Of a DNA stretch of 64,000 nt, positions 36,512 through 46,308 are shown piece by piece. The stretch covers positions 310,001 to 374,000 of the forward strand of contig NZ_JAMBNV010000002.1 of assembly GCF_023715245.1 (NCBI RefSeq). Direction: 5' to 3'. Position 1 is the stretch's first letter. The number at the start of each line of letters is the position of its first letter. A program made the position numbers and the translations under genes. The notes below the pieces were generated by a model. The model was not told the DNA's origin. It was given only the letters and a program-made list of their open reading frames with translations, and did not search any database. Source of the DNA: Sporosarcina luteola. Lineage in GTDB: Bacteria > Bacillota > Bacilli > Bacillales_A > Planococcaceae.

Positions 36512-37438
36512 TTATAGCATGGCGACGGAATGCGTATCCGAGACTCTCTTCAAGTCGAACATCCGCCCATCTTTGTCGAAGTAGTTATTATATTCAGTTT
36601 GGTATTCCTGATTGATTGCCTGACGTAAATGCATCTTCTCGAAACGTTTTTCTGGATTCATTTCTGGAATCGCTGCAATCAACCGTTTTGTATAGACGTG
36701 CTGTGGGTTGTTGTAGATATCGGATGCCGTTCCTTCCTCTACGAAACGACCTCGATACATAATGCCAATCCGGTCGCACATATGCTGGATGATCCCTAAG
36801 TCATGCGAGATAAATAGATACGTCAAGTTGAACTCCTCTTGGATTTCCTGCATGAAGTTCAATACTTGTGCCTGAACGGATACGTCCAACGCGGAAACCG
36901 GCTCATCCGCAATGATCAATTTCGGATTTAATGCGAGTGCACGCGCGATCCCGATTCTTTGCCTTTGACCGCCTGAGAATTGGTGAGGGTATTTATAGAT
37001 CGATTCAGGGCTTAAACCAACACGTGCCACCAACTCTTGTACTCTCAGCAACTCTTCCTTCGGAGATAGTCTCTCAAAGTTACGGAGAGGCTCCGCAATG
37101 ATATTCAATACATTTTTCCGGCCGTTCAATGAAGAATACGGATCCTGGAAAATCATCTGAATATCTTTCGTGTAATTGCGTCTTTCGGCCCTGCTTAGTT
37201 TAGCAAGGTCCTTTCCTTCAAACAACATTTCCCCACTAGTCGCTTTATTCAAGCCGATAAGCGCACGTCCGGAAGTCGTCTTGCCGCATCCCGACTCTCC
37301 AACTAGTCCGTAAGTTTCGCCCGGCTGCAATTCGAAGCTGATGCCATCGACGGCTCTGACATGATCTACTACTTTACGGAAAAAACCGCCCCGAATCGGG
37401 TAATGTACTTTCAAATCATTAACTGTTAGTAGCGACAT
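36512..37438 (-). CDS. Oligopeptide ABC importer ATPase (AppF/OppF-like)
   Basis: A 308-aa ATPase: Walker A GESGCGKTT, signature FSGGQRQRI, Walker B IADEPVSALD. The C-terminus after about residue 255 (MHLRQAINQEYQTEYNNYF) replaces the usual Cys-containing CPxA extension of OppF, so this subunit probably lacks the Fe-S-type motif its partner keeps. It overlaps the upstream ATPase by 20 bp. Confidence 0.88.
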   Translation of the reverse strand: MSLLTVNDLKVHYPIRGGFFRKVVDHVRAVDGISFELQPGETYGLVGESGCGKTTSGRALIGLNKATSGEMLFEGKDLAKLSRAERRNYTKDIQMIFQDPYSSLNGRKNVLNIIAEPLRNFERLSPKEELLRVQELVARVGLSPESIYKYPHQFSGGQRQRIGIARALALNPKLIIADEPVSALDVSVQAQVLNFMQEIQEEFNLTYLFISHDLGIIQHMCDRIGIMYRGRFVEEGTASDIYNNPQHVYTKRLIAAIPEMNPEKRFEKMHLRQAINQEYQTEYNNYFDKDGRMFDLKRVSDTHSVAML

Positions 37439-38444
37439 ATTCTTTCTCTCCTACTCTGTCCTCCGGGAAGTAGAACGTTTTATAGCATGAGCATCGGACA
37501 AAATGGTTCGGTGCCGCTTCATGCATTTCCGGTATCTCCTCATGGTCCTCTTCAGGAATCCATGCGATCCGCGGTGCGAAACGGCACCCTTTGCGGTCGA
37601 GGTTCTGAATGGATGGAACGATTCCATCAATGACATGCAATTTCTCTTTTCCTTCCATATTGGAAGGGATCGAATTCAATAATGATCTTGTATATGGATG
37701 CAGTGGGTTTTCAAATAGGTCTTTGACATCCGCTATTTCAACGACTTCCCCTGCGTACATGACGACGACACGGTCTGCCATTTCAGCAACAACTCCGAGG
37801 TCATGCGTAATCAGGACAATGCCTGTTTTCATCTGATTTTGCAGTTCTTTCATTAAATCCATGATTTGTGCTTGAATCGTAACGTCCAAAGCTGTCGTAG
37901 GCTCATCCGCCAGTAGAAGAACCGGGTCGCATGCAAGTGCAATTGCGATGACGACACGTTGTCTCATCCCACCCGATAATTCATGCGGATATTGCTCATA
38001 AACGCGTTGTTCGTTTTTAATACCTACCCGCCGAAGTAGTTCCAATGTACGCTTCTTCTTTTCACTTGCAGACAGTTTCATGTGATAATCCATCGGCTCT
38101 TCGATCTGCCGTCCAATTATCGCGAGCGGATTCAAAGCGGTCATCGGATCTTGGAAGATCATTCCGATGTCTTTCCCTCTTACTTTGTCCAACCGCGACC
38201 GTGTTAACGTCAGTAAATTTTGTCCGGAAAAGTTCACTTGCCCTTCAAGCTTCGTTGCTTTCCGGTCATGCAGCCCCATTACTGAAAGGGCCAATGCACT
38301 TTTACCACAACCCGACTCACCGACGATTGCAACGACTTCGTTTTCGTGGACTGTAATGGAAACTCCATCTACCGCGGCATAATAGTCGCCCTTAATATTG
38401 AATGACGTACGAAGATCTTTTATTTCCAAAACCGGGTTTTTCAA
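37419..38444 (-). CDS. Oligopeptide ABC importer ATPase (AppD/OppD-like)
   Basis: A 341-aa ATPase with Walker [10 protein letters not shown], signature LSGGMRQRV, Walker [11 protein letters not shown]. The C-terminal extension holds RKGCRFAPRIAW and HFVRCSCYKTF, a partly altered version of the usual Cys-rich motif. I start it at TTG 38444 because AAGGAGG lies eight bases upstream; the frame opens to 38471. It is first in the operon. Confidence 0.87.
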   Translation of the reverse strand: MKNPVLEIKDLRTSFNIKGDYYAAVDGVSITVHENEVVAIVGESGCGKSALALSVMGLHDRKATKLEGQVNFSGQNLLTLTRSRLDKVRGKDIGMIFQDPMTALNPLAIIGRQIEEPMDYHMKLSASEKKKRTLELLRRVGIKNEQRVYEQYPHELSGGMRQRVVIAIALACDPVLLLADEPTTALDVTIQAQIMDLMKELQNQMKTGIVLITHDLGVVAEMADRVVVMYAGEVVEIADVKDLFENPLHPYTRSLLNSIPSNMEGKEKLHVIDGIVPSIQNLDRKGCRFAPRIAWIPEEDHEEIPEMHEAAPNHFVRCSCYKTFYFPEDRVGEKEYVATNS

Positions 38445-38680
38445 TAGAATTTCCTCCTTACAAACTGACACATTACCGAATAACTAATATTCAGACTTTA
38501 TTCGAAGTTATTGAACTCAATATACTACACATCATAAGTCCTGACAATACTGTTTTTTTAGAATATCTAAATCTTGTATTATTTCTAATATGACAAATAT
38601 GTTACAAACGTTGCTAGGTAAACGTTTTCTTAATGATTTATGAAATTAAAATATTTTTCGTTTATTCGTCCTGCACAATA

Positions 38681-38734
38681 AAAAAACAGGAAGAAAAAGC
38701 CATTGTTATATGACAATAGCCTCTTCTCCTGTTT
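38681..38734 (-). terminator. Terminator of the trp operon and DUF4003-like gene
   Basis: A long stem with ends AAACAGGA / TCCTGTTT, continuing through AGAA / TTCT and GCCATTGT / ACAATAGC, followed on the minus strand by seven T. It lies 20 bases after the stop of the 38754-39719 gene. Confidence 0.8.
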
Positions 38735-38753
38735 ACTTATTCATTTCATATGA

Positions 38754-39719
38754 TTAATTTGATGAACTCGCAGCCGAGGAAGCCGCAACAGCCGCAACTG
38801 TTGCGGCCATCACCGCCTGTTGCGCCTGCAAGATCAATTCGACGGATGCGGCAAGACTGACACTCACCTCATCGGCTCTTTCCGTCAACCCATGCATCAC
38901 ATGGCCGATAGCGACTGACAAAGCCATTCCCTTGTTCCATTTAAACCGTTTCGATTGTTCCAATTGCTTTGCAAGGAGGATGATATCATCAATTTTCGCG
39001 TCCTCAACCTCAAAAACTGTCAGGAATCCGACCATTGGATAATGGATTGGCTTCGCTTTTAATTCCTCACGGAGCCTCTCGTAAAGTTCCCAAGCCCTTT
39101 TAACAAGCCGTGGCTGGAAAGCGATATCCATATACGTCATCACTTGCGACAGCCACTGAAGCTCATTGCCCGTCCGGAAGCCCTCTTCATGCAACGCATC
39201 GTAATAAGAACGCATCGCCTTGGCATGTTCTACGGGGTCTTCCCCCATTTTTCCGAGCAAAACTGCATACGCATAATCATCATCGGATGTAAGAAAGTAA
39301 TGCTGTTTTTTCATCGCATCGTATAGTTTTTTTGCACGGTTCGCCTCTTCCTCTAGTCTTGCGCTATCATCGTCCATAAGTAGCGCGGCAAGATAGGAAT
39401 GAATCGTGTTCCGGAACCCGGCCTGCTTCAAAGCCCGCTGCTTATCCATCAGACGATCGGCTTCCTCTTCCACCGAGTCGTCGGCTTGCGTTAGAAATGC
39501 AGCCATTATCGGCAATAGATGTCCGCGCAATGGTGAAAACCAGCCTGCCCTTTCCTTTAAGGCGGCCATGGCGCGGTTGAAATCCATAGCATTAAACTCT
39601 TTCTCCGCCGTCACATAATACGAAGTGATCGTCAACACAACATTCTTGTCGACGCTCCAGCCCGCCAAAGATTTAACTTTGTCATATGTCGTTTCCACTT
39701 CCTGCCTAATCATATCCAT
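38754..39719 (-). CDS. DUF4003-like helical protein
   Basis: A 321-aa soluble, mostly helical protein. GWFSPLRGHLLPIMAAFL, FRNTIHSYLAALLM, MKKQHYFLTSDDDYAYAVLL and the spaced repeats look like the DUF4003 family of Bacilli; I am fairly but not fully sure of the assignment. The C-terminus is an alanine/valine/serine-rich tail. ATG 39719 has AAAGGAG nine bases upstream (a TTG nine bases earlier overlaps that site). It follows trpA by 54 bp on the same strand and may be read through from the trp operon. No function is known to me. Confidence 0.72.
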   Translation of the reverse strand: MDMIRQEVETTYDKVKSLAGWSVDKNVVLTITSYYVTAEKEFNAMDFNRAMAALKERAGWFSPLRGHLLPIMAAFLTQADDSVEEEADRLMDKQRALKQAGFRNTIHSYLAALLMDDDSARLEEEANRAKKLYDAMKKQHYFLTSDDDYAYAVLLGKMGEDPVEHAKAMRSYYDALHEEGFRTGNELQWLSQVMTYMDIAFQPRLVKRAWELYERLREELKAKPIHYPMVGFLTVFEVEDAKIDDIILLAKQLEQSKRFKWNKGMALSVAIGHVMHGLTERADEVSVSLAASVELILQAQQAVMAATVAAVAASSAASSSN

Positions 39720-39773
39720 GCCGTACAACTCCTTTGCTATATGTACGTCATAGGTGCCTAAAAGGTTTCAGTG

Positions 39774-40562
39774 TTAATTGACAATTTCAACTTTCCCTGC
39801 ACTAGTCCCCACTAATTTGCGGATTTTTTCCAATTCATCCCGATGAAAAGCTCCGACAATCGCGCTCCCGACTATAACGCCGTCCGTATGGTTGCCCATT
39901 TCCCTTACTTGTGTCGGTGTCGAAATGCCGAACCCAGCCAATACCGGCACAGTACAGATCCGCTTGACACGCTGCAAATGAGAGTAAATATCCTCACCGA
40001 AATCATTCCGCGCACCCGTAATTCCATTAACGGTAACGGCATATAGAAACCCTTCCGCGCTTTCCGCTATCCTTGCAATCCGTTCATCAGGGCTTGTCAA
40101 CGACACGAGCGGAATCCATGCGATATCCGTCTCTCTCAGTTCATCGCGAAGCGGCCCGCTCTCCTCAAGCGGCAAATCTGGGATGATCAAGCCATTAATC
40201 CTCACCTGCTTGCACGCTTCGACAAATTGCGACACGCCGTACGCCAATACCGGATTCAAATATGTCATAACGACTAAAGGTACCTTCACTTCACCTTTGC
40301 ACCGTTCAAGCTCCTCCAACACGTTCCGCAGCGTCACCCCATCCGCAAGTGCCCGTGCTCCCGCCTGTTGGATCGCCTCCCCATCCGCCACCGGGTCCGA
40401 AAACGGGATGCCGATTTCAATTGCTGTCACACCGGCTTCCTGTAAAAAGAGCAGCTTCTCCTTCAGCGATCCGAGCCCTCCATCGCCAGCCATCATATAA
40501 GGCACGAACGCCTTTTTTCCTTCGTCATTACATTCACGGATTCTCTTCTCCAACGTCTTCAT
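39774..40562 (-). CDS. trpA: Tryptophan synthase alpha subunit
   Basis: A 262-aa TIM-barrel protein. Family motifs: [20 protein letters not shown] (catalytic Asp) and the phosphate-binding LAGFGISTP; the second catalytic acid lies near the N-terminus. It cleaves indole-glycerol phosphate and channels indole to TrpB. It overlaps trpB by 4 bp and is the last trp gene. Confidence 0.95.
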   Translation of the reverse strand: MKTLEKRIRECNDEGKKAFVPYMMAGDGGLGSLKEKLLFLQEAGVTAIEIGIPFSDPVADGEAIQQAGARALADGVTLRNVLEELERCKGEVKVPLVVMTYLNPVLAYGVSQFVEACKQVRINGLIIPDLPLEESGPLRDELRETDIAWIPLVSLTSPDERIARIAESAEGFLYAVTVNGITGARNDFGEDIYSHLQRVKRICTVPVLAGFGISTPTQVREMGNHTDGVIVGSAIVGAFHRDELEKIRKLVGTSAGKVEIVN

Positions 40563-41752
40563 TCCGCTCCACCTCCAAGCACATCACGAACCGTCTGCAT
40601 ATCCTTATCCCCGCGTCCCGACAAACAGACGACGACAATTTGGTCCTTCCCCATGCCTTTCGCCAAATCCACTGCAAACTGGATGGCATGCGCACTTTCG
40701 AGGGCAGGGATGATTCCCTCCGTCCTTGAGAGCAATTGCAAACCTTCCAGCGCTCCCGCATCCGTCACGGCTTCATATTTCACCCGGCCGATATCATGCA
40801 GGTGACAATGCTCCGGTCCCACTGCCGGGTAATCAAGCCCTGCCGAAATTGAATGCGCTTCTTGGATGAAACCGTCCTCGTCTTGCAATACATACATATA
40901 CGCCCCATGCAATACGCCTTCCTTCCCGTCCGCAATCGCAGCCGCATGAAGCCCTGTCTCCACTCCACTCCCCGCTGCTTCGACACCATATAGCGCAACT
41001 CCCTCATCGTCGACAAACGGATGGAACATGCCGATCGCATTGCTCCCGCCACCGATGCACGCAACAACCGCGTCAGGCAAGCGCCCTTCCTTCTCCACAA
41101 TCTGCCGACGCGTCTCCACGCCAATCACTCGCTGGAAATCACGCACAATTTCCGGGAATGGATGCGGGCCGAGCGCAGATCCTAATATATAATGCGTATC
41201 TTCCACATTCGCGACCCAATAGCGAAGCGCTTCATTGACGGCATCCTTCAATGTGCCAGATCCCTTGTCGACCGACACGACCTTCGCTCCAAGCAGCTCC
41301 ATCCGGAACACATTCAGCTCCTGTCGGCGGATATCCTCTTTCCCCATAAAGACGACGCACTCCAGACCGAACAGCGCGCAAGCCGTCGCCGTCGCCACAC
41401 CATGCTGCCCGGCACCCGTCTCCGCCACGATTTTCCGTTTCCCCATCCGCATAGCAAGCAGCGCCTGCCCGAGCGAATTATTGATCTTATGGGCACCTGT
41501 ATGATTCAAATCCTCACGCTTCAAGAATATCTTTGCGCCACCGACCTTCTCCGTCAACCTCTCCGCAAAATAAAGCGGATTCTCCCTGCCGACAAAATCC
41601 CTCAAATAGTAATCCAATTCCTCAGCAAAAGACGGATCGGCCTTCGCCTCCCCATACGCATTCTCCAATTCAATTAATGCAGACATCAACGTCTCCGGCA
41701 CATATTGCCCACCGAACTTCCCATACCTGCCTTTTCTCGTCTCTACCGCCAT
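40559..41752 (-). CDS. trpB: Tryptophan synthase beta subunit
   Basis: A 397-aa PLP enzyme. The PLP lysine lies in [15 protein letters not shown]; the glycine-rich phosphate loop is [10 protein letters not shown]. It condenses indole with serine. One base separates it from the trpF stop codon. Confidence 0.96.
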   Translation of the reverse strand: MAVETRKGRYGKFGGQYVPETLMSALIELENAYGEAKADPSFAEELDYYLRDFVGRENPLYFAERLTEKVGGAKIFLKREDLNHTGAHKINNSLGQALLAMRMGKRKIVAETGAGQHGVATATACALFGLECVVFMGKEDIRRQELNVFRMELLGAKVVSVDKGSGTLKDAVNEALRYWVANVEDTHYILGSALGPHPFPEIVRDFQRVIGVETRRQIVEKEGRLPDAVVACIGGGSNAIGMFHPFVDDEGVALYGVEAAGSGVETGLHAAAIADGKEGVLHGAYMYVLQDEDGFIQEAHSISAGLDYPAVGPEHCHLHDIGRVKYEAVTDAGALEGLQLLSRTEGIIPALESAHAIQFAVDLAKGMGKDQIVVVCLSGRGDKDMQTVRDVLGGGAE

Positions 41753-41753
41753 C

Positions 41754-42365
41754 TCAGCTCTCCTCCTCTTTCACTGCGCGAATGAATTCGCGGATCAACG
41801 TTGGATCTTTCTTTCGCTCAATCTCCACCCCGCTCGACACATCCACCATGTATGGACGAACTTGTCGAATCGCTTCCTTCACATTTTGCGCATTCAACCC
41901 GCCCGCCAAAATCAGGCGGCCTGTTGGCACATCCTGCTCCACCAGACTCCAGTCAAACACCTTTCCACTTCCGCCTTTGAATTCAACGCCCGGTGTATCG
42001 AACAAGACATACTCCGTCTCATAGTTAGACACTTTCGCTACATCTTGACTGCCACGCACTGATAATACTTTAATAGAAGGAAGTCCAACTTTTTTAATGA
42101 ATTCTGCCGTCTCATCACCATGATATTGCACATAATCGAGCGGCACTTCCCGAAAAGCCCGCTCCAGTTCCTCTTGCTCTGCATTGACGAAAACCCCAAT
42201 CTTCATGACGTGATCCGGAACAAATCGTGCCAGTTCCTGCGCTTGCGCAATCGCGACACGGCGTCTGCTCGGTGCAAATACGAATCCGACCGCATCCACA
42301 CCTGCTTCCACCGCGGCTATTACATGCTCAGGCTCCATCAACCCGCAAATCTTCACTTTCGTCAT
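41754..42365 (-). CDS. trpF: Phosphoribosylanthranilate isomerase
   Basis: A 203-aa TIM-barrel enzyme: [12 protein letters not shown] (catalytic Cys), [18 protein letters not shown], and the catalytic Asp in [17 protein letters not shown] and VDVSSGVE close the phosphate site. It overlaps trpC by 4 bp. Confidence 0.95.
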   Translation of the reverse strand: MTKVKICGLMEPEHVIAAVEAGVDAVGFVFAPSRRRVAIAQAQELARFVPDHVMKIGVFVNAEQEELERAFREVPLDYVQYHGDETAEFIKKVGLPSIKVLSVRGSQDVAKVSNYETEYVLFDTPGVEFKGGSGKVFDWSLVEQDVPTGRLILAGGLNAQNVKEAIRQVRPYMVDVSSGVEIERKKDPTLIREFIRAVKEEES

Positions 42366-43153
42366 AGCGGAACACCTGCCTTCGAAACTTGCAACGAACG
42401 GAGCGAGTCTTCAACGGAAGCGCTCCGCATAAGCGATTCTCCAACTAGGACAGCGCTCGCTCCGGCTGTCGCTGCCCGTATTGCATCTGCCGCGTCCATG
42501 ATTCCGCTTTCGCTGATGAATATGCGGTTTTCATTGAACGGAAAATGCTGTGCTACCTCTTCTGTCCTTGCAAGATCCACTTCGAACGTTTTCAAATCCC
42601 TGTTGTTGACGCCAATCAGTTTTGCGTTCACTGAGAGGGCACGGTCCAGTTCTCTTGCATCATGGACTTCCACTAGCACTTCAAGTCCTAGGTCCGTTGC
42701 ATAGTTATGAAGCCTTTGTAATGTCGCATCATCAAGCGCTGCCACGATGAGTAAGATGACGGATGCACCCGCCTGTTTCGCACGATCGATCTGCACTTCA
42801 TGAATAATAAAATCCTTGCAGAGCAACGGTATTTTTACCGCTTCAGCAACCGCTGCTAAGTCTTCGTATGAACCTTTGAAAAAGGTGGAATCCGTCAATA
42901 CCGAGATGCACGCCGCTCCTGCTTGCTCATAAGCCTTTGCCTGTGCGACCGGATCCGTATTTCCCGCTATCATTCCCTTCGAGGGGGATGCGCGTTTCAT
43001 TTCCGAAATAACTTCCAGACGATTTGATTGCTTTAGCGTTTCAAAAAGAGAGGGCCGTTTCGACATTGTTTCACATGAAACGACACGTCCCTCCATTAGC
43101 AGCTGTTTCACTTCAAGCCGTTTCGTCTGTAAAATCCTTTCTAAAATTGTCAT
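42362..43153 (-). CDS. trpC: Indole-3-glycerol phosphate synthase
   Basis: A 263-aa TIM-barrel enzyme with EMKRASPSKG, LCKDFIIHEVQID, EVLVEVHD, IGVNNRDLKTFEV and SESGI, all family signatures including catalytic Lys and Glu residues. It overlaps trpD by 4 bp. Confidence 0.96.
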   Translation of the reverse strand: MTILERILQTKRLEVKQLLMEGRVVSCETMSKRPSLFETLKQSNRLEVISEMKRASPSKGMIAGNTDPVAQAKAYEQAGAACISVLTDSTFFKGSYEDLAAVAEAVKIPLLCKDFIIHEVQIDRAKQAGASVILLIVAALDDATLQRLHNYATDLGLEVLVEVHDARELDRALSVNAKLIGVNNRDLKTFEVDLARTEEVAQHFPFNENRIFISESGIMDAADAIRAATAGASAVLVGESLMRSASVEDSLRSLQVSKAGVPL

Positions 43154-44181
43154 CGCACCATCGCCTCCTGCCTGATTTGTTCGCTGAATGCGACGACAGC
43201 CTCCAATTTCCGGAGCGCATTGCCTGAAAGAATGCTGTCAGTCGACCGTTCAATACCCTCCTGTATGGAATCCGCAATGCCGTTCGTGAATAACCCTAAA
43301 CCTGCATTGAACACAACCGTGTCAAAGCGAGGACCACGATCGCCTTGCAATACGGAACGTATCATTGCAGCATTCTCCTCCGGGGTTCCACCACGGATTG
43401 CTGATAGAGGTGCATAGGATAGCCCTACATCTTCTGCGTTGAGTGAGAAAGGAATCAAGTCTCCTTTATCCATAAGGACAAATGAGTTCTGCCCAGCAAG
43501 CGACGCTTCATCAAGTCCGCCCGCCCCCGATACGACTAGCGCCCGGTCCCTGCCAAGCATCCGTAGGACAGACGCATATTCCATAATAAAATCGGGGCGG
43601 TTGATGCCTGTAAATTGAGTGCTTATTGGAACTGGATTCGTCAGCGGACCAACAAGGTTGAAAATCGTCGGTTTCCCAATCTTCGCGCGGACCATGCCGA
43701 TCCGTTTCATTTTCGGATGGACGATCGGCGCGAACAGAAAGGCAATTCCTTCCTTATAGAGCATCCTGCTCATATCGTTAGGTGTAAAATTAGAATGGAT
43801 GCCAAGCGAATCGAGCACATCCTGACTGCCCGCCGCGCTTGTGATCTTCCGATTGCCATGCTTCGCCACATTCACGCCGGCGCCAGCAAGGACGAAAGCC
43901 GATGTCGTACTAATATTGAATGTGTTCAACCCGTCGCCACCCGTTCCGCAATTGTCCAAATAACGGGCTGCCGGGGCTTTGAATTCAACGGCATGAGACG
44001 TCATGACCGAAGCCAGTGCCCCCACTTCCGTAGCTGTTTCTCCTTTCTTGGATAAAGCGATAAGAAACGCCGCCATACCCTCTATGCTTGCTTCCTCTGA
44101 AAACATCCGATTGGCCGCATCCTCCATCTCTTCATATTGTAAGTTCCGGCCTGCCTCTACTATTCTCGTATAAGTTTTCAC
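43150..44181 (-). CDS. trpD: Anthranilate phosphoribosyltransferase
   Basis: A 343-aa enzyme with DNCGTGGDGLNTFNIST (PRPP loop), KHGNRKITSAAGSQDVLDSLG and MKRIGMVRAKIGKPTIFNLVGPLTNP. It transfers phosphoribosyl to anthranilate. It stands alone, not fused to a TrpG domain. Confidence 0.95.
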   Translation of the reverse strand: MKTYTRIVEAGRNLQYEEMEDAANRMFSEEASIEGMAAFLIALSKKGETATEVGALASVMTSHAVEFKAPAARYLDNCGTGGDGLNTFNISTTSAFVLAGAGVNVAKHGNRKITSAAGSQDVLDSLGIHSNFTPNDMSRMLYKEGIAFLFAPIVHPKMKRIGMVRAKIGKPTIFNLVGPLTNPVPISTQFTGINRPDFIMEYASVLRMLGRDRALVVSGAGGLDEASLAGQNSFVLMDKGDLIPFSLNAEDVGLSYAPLSAIRGGTPEENAAMIRSVLQGDRGPRFDTVVFNAGLGLFTNGIADSIQEGIERSTDSILSGNALRKLEAVVAFSEQIRQEAMVR

Positions 44182-44211
44182 TGCTCATCTCTCCTCTTCT
44201 AGTCTTTTGTT

Positions 44212-45570
44212 TTATTTCAAAGCCTCGAGTAATGAACGGGCCTTGTTCACTGTCTCCTTATATTCCAGGGCCGGCACGGAATTCTTCACAATCCCAGCCC
44301 CTGCTTGCACGGTCGCCACCCCGTCCTGCACAGTCATCGTCCGAATCGTTAATGCAAAATCGATATTGCCGTTCAATCCTATATAGCCGATTGCGCCGCC
44401 ATACAACCCGCGCGGCTCATCTTCCAGCTGTGAAATGATATCCATCGCAATCTTTTTCGGTGAACCGGTCACTGTTCCTGCAGGCAATGTCGCCTTCAAT
44501 GCGTCAAGCGCATGCAAGCCCGGTGCAAGTGTCCCTTCCACTTCTGAAACGAGATGCATGACATGCTCGTAGCGGACGGTTTCCATGTATGTTGATACGC
44601 GGATGGACGATGATTCACAGACCATATCCATCTCTTTCTTGCTTTCTTCAACTAACATGTCATGCTCCGAAAGCTCTTTCGGATCTTTTCTCAACTCGTC
44701 TTCCAACACTCGATCTTCTTCCTCGTTGCGACCCCGTCTTCGCGTTCCCGCAATCGGATTCGTTATGACCGTCCCACCTGTCACCCTGACGAGACTTTCG
44801 GGAGATGCGCCGACGATGGTATGATCGCCGAACTCCATATAATACATATAAGGCGACGGGTTCTTTTTGCGCAGCTTCCGATACAGCGCAAACGGATTAC
44901 CTTCAATATCTGCTTCAAGCTTTCGCGAGAGGACGACCTGCTCAACCTTGCCTTTTTCAATGTATTGCTGCGCCTGCCTGACCCGGTCTTCAAATTCTTG
45001 TTGTGAAATTGCGCATCGGTAATCGGAAACGGATACTCCCTTCTCTTCTATTGTTGGACCCGACGTAATGGTCTCCGCCAATGCATCCAGGTCAGGTTTG
45101 GCGTATTCCGGGTGTATTTCCGTATGCAGCAACGTCACTTCGTTTTGTAGGTGATCATAAATGATGACCGTATCGTAAATATTGAAATAAACGTCAGGCT
45201 GTTCATCGGAATAAACCGCAGTAGCCTCCGCCGCTCCGTATCCGACATATCCGACAGCACCGCCCATGAACGGGTATTTTCCATGCTCCGCAATCCGCGG
45301 CATGAGTCGTTTCATTAACGAATACAGGTCCCCTTCATGCAAATACGTCTTTCCAGTTGCGTACACGAACTCTTCCAACCGGCCATTCCCGCCTCGATAC
45401 GCCTTCACGGGATCCACGCCGATAAAAGAATACCGCCCCGACCGCTCATGTTGCGATGAGCTTTCAAATAAATACCGGTGATGCCCCTGTAAACGCCTGA
45501 ATATGAGAATAGGCGTCAGCGAATCACCTTCAATTTTCTTCTCCGTCACCCGCATACTCATCTTTTCCAT
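44212..45570 (-). CDS. trpE: Anthranilate synthase component I
   Basis: A 452-aa chorismate-utilising enzyme. The N-terminal feedback region has LFESSSQHERSGRYSFIG; the catalytic part has SYMYYMEF-like SPYMYYMEFGD, SPESLVRV, NPIAGTRRRG, LPAGTVTGSPK and GAIGYIG. It is the first gene after the T-box leader. No trpG glutaminase gene is in the operon, as in B. subtilis, where the amphibolic PabA/TrpG is encoded in the folate cluster; that gene is expected elsewhere. Confidence 0.95.
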   Translation of the reverse strand: MEKMSMRVTEKKIEGDSLTPILIFRRLQGHHRYLFESSSQHERSGRYSFIGVDPVKAYRGGNGRLEEFVYATGKTYLHEGDLYSLMKRLMPRIAEHGKYPFMGGAVGYVGYGAAEATAVYSDEQPDVYFNIYDTVIIYDHLQNEVTLLHTEIHPEYAKPDLDALAETITSGPTIEEKGVSVSDYRCAISQQEFEDRVRQAQQYIEKGKVEQVVLSRKLEADIEGNPFALYRKLRKKNPSPYMYYMEFGDHTIVGASPESLVRVTGGTVITNPIAGTRRRGRNEEEDRVLEDELRKDPKELSEHDMLVEESKKEMDMVCESSSIRVSTYMETVRYEHVMHLVSEVEGTLAPGLHALDALKATLPAGTVTGSPKKIAMDIISQLEDEPRGLYGGAIGYIGLNGNIDFALTIRTMTVQDGVATVQAGAGIVKNSVPALEYKETVNKARSLLEALK

Positions 45571-45603
45571 CTCAGCTCACCTCTTCTATTATGTTGGTGG
45601 TTA

Positions 45604-45722
45604 ATTATCAATCATTTCCCGCTGAATATCGTTCATTTCCCGAAAGTTATCGATCATTTGAATGGAGTTATCGTTCATTTCCCGAGATATATCGATCATT
45701 TCCCAAGGTTTATTGTCGTTTT
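45604..45722 (+). repeat. 21-bp phased repeat array A5 (TTATCGATCATTTCCC type) in the trp leader
   Basis: Cores start at 45605, 45626, 45647, 45668, 45689 and 45710, exactly 21 bp apart (TTATC, ATATC or TTATT). The last unit is the shortened form TTATTGTCG. It lies between the T-box terminator and trpE, so it is transcribed (as its complement) only when the T-box reads through. Confidence 0.9.
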
Positions 45723-45763
45723 GGGATCTTTTGCCTATCCATCCTCCTTCAATAAAACCTCTT

Positions 45764-45789
45764 GATTTGTCAAAAGCATTTAGCGCGAT
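45764..45789 (+). repeat. Conserved array tail module, copy 3
   Basis: GATTTGTCAAAAGCATTTAG followed by CGCGAT, 54 bp after the last core of array A5. Confidence 0.65.
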
Positions 45790-45835
45790 AGATTGAGGGT
45801 AGATGCACTTTAAGACTTCCGCGATTATCCATGAA

Positions 45836-46181
45836 AAACAAAAAAGCCCTCTGCAAAAGGACAGAAAAGTCCAGTTGCAGAGGACGGATTACCCGCGTTG
45901 CCACCTCTAATTGAAGCCATCACAATACAGCTTCCACTCGGCGCGCCTAAAAAGGCACTTCCCGTAACGTGGGAAAAGCGTCCGCCCAAAAAGGCGGCTC
46001 TCATAAGTCCATTCACACCAGCCGCGAATCAGTTTCCACCACCCACTGACTCTCTATCATCGCGATTCAGGCGCTACTCCTCTTATTCAACAATTTCTCA
46101 GCTATTCTCATCTAAACTCGGCTCATCTGTTCCTGGGCGGCACCGCTCCCGGCACCTCTACCCGCTCCGAACAAAAAAGTT
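45836..46181 (-). ncRNA. Trp T-box leader (tRNA-Trp sensing riboswitch) with terminator
   Basis: On the minus strand the T-box sequence AGAGGTGGCAACGCGGG lies at 45892-45908 and is followed by the terminator stem CCTCTGCAA / TTGCAGAGG (45848-45883) and a T run. About 100 bases before it, GTGTGAATGGACTTATGAG carries a UGG codon (46009-46011) in the position of the specifier, followed by A as usual. Uncharged tRNA-Trp would stabilise the antiterminator and switch on trpEDCFBA. The 5' end is set by the promoter at 46188-46216. Confidence 0.9.
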
Positions 46182-46187
46182 GTTTTA

Positions 46188-46216
46188 ACCTTACTATTCA
46201 TTCAACCAATTGTCAA
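46188..46216 (-). promoter_or_regulatory. trp operon promoter
   Basis: TTGACA (46211-46216 on the minus strand), 17-bp spacer, then TAAGGT (46188-46193). Transcription would start near 46181, giving the complete T-box leader. Confidence 0.6.
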
Positions 46217-46246
46217 CCTTTCGATAATATATGTAATCCGCCGACT

Positions 46247-46275
46247 TTGTAAACTCGCAGCCCAAGCTGTACAAT
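46247..46275 (+). promoter_or_regulatory. rluF promoter
   Basis: TTGTAA (46247-46252) and TACAAT (46270-46275) are separated by 17 bp, 33 bases before the rluF start and divergent from the trp promoter. Confidence 0.6.
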
Positions 46276-46308
46276 AGTGGGAAAGAAACTCGAAAAAAGG
46301 TGAACCCA

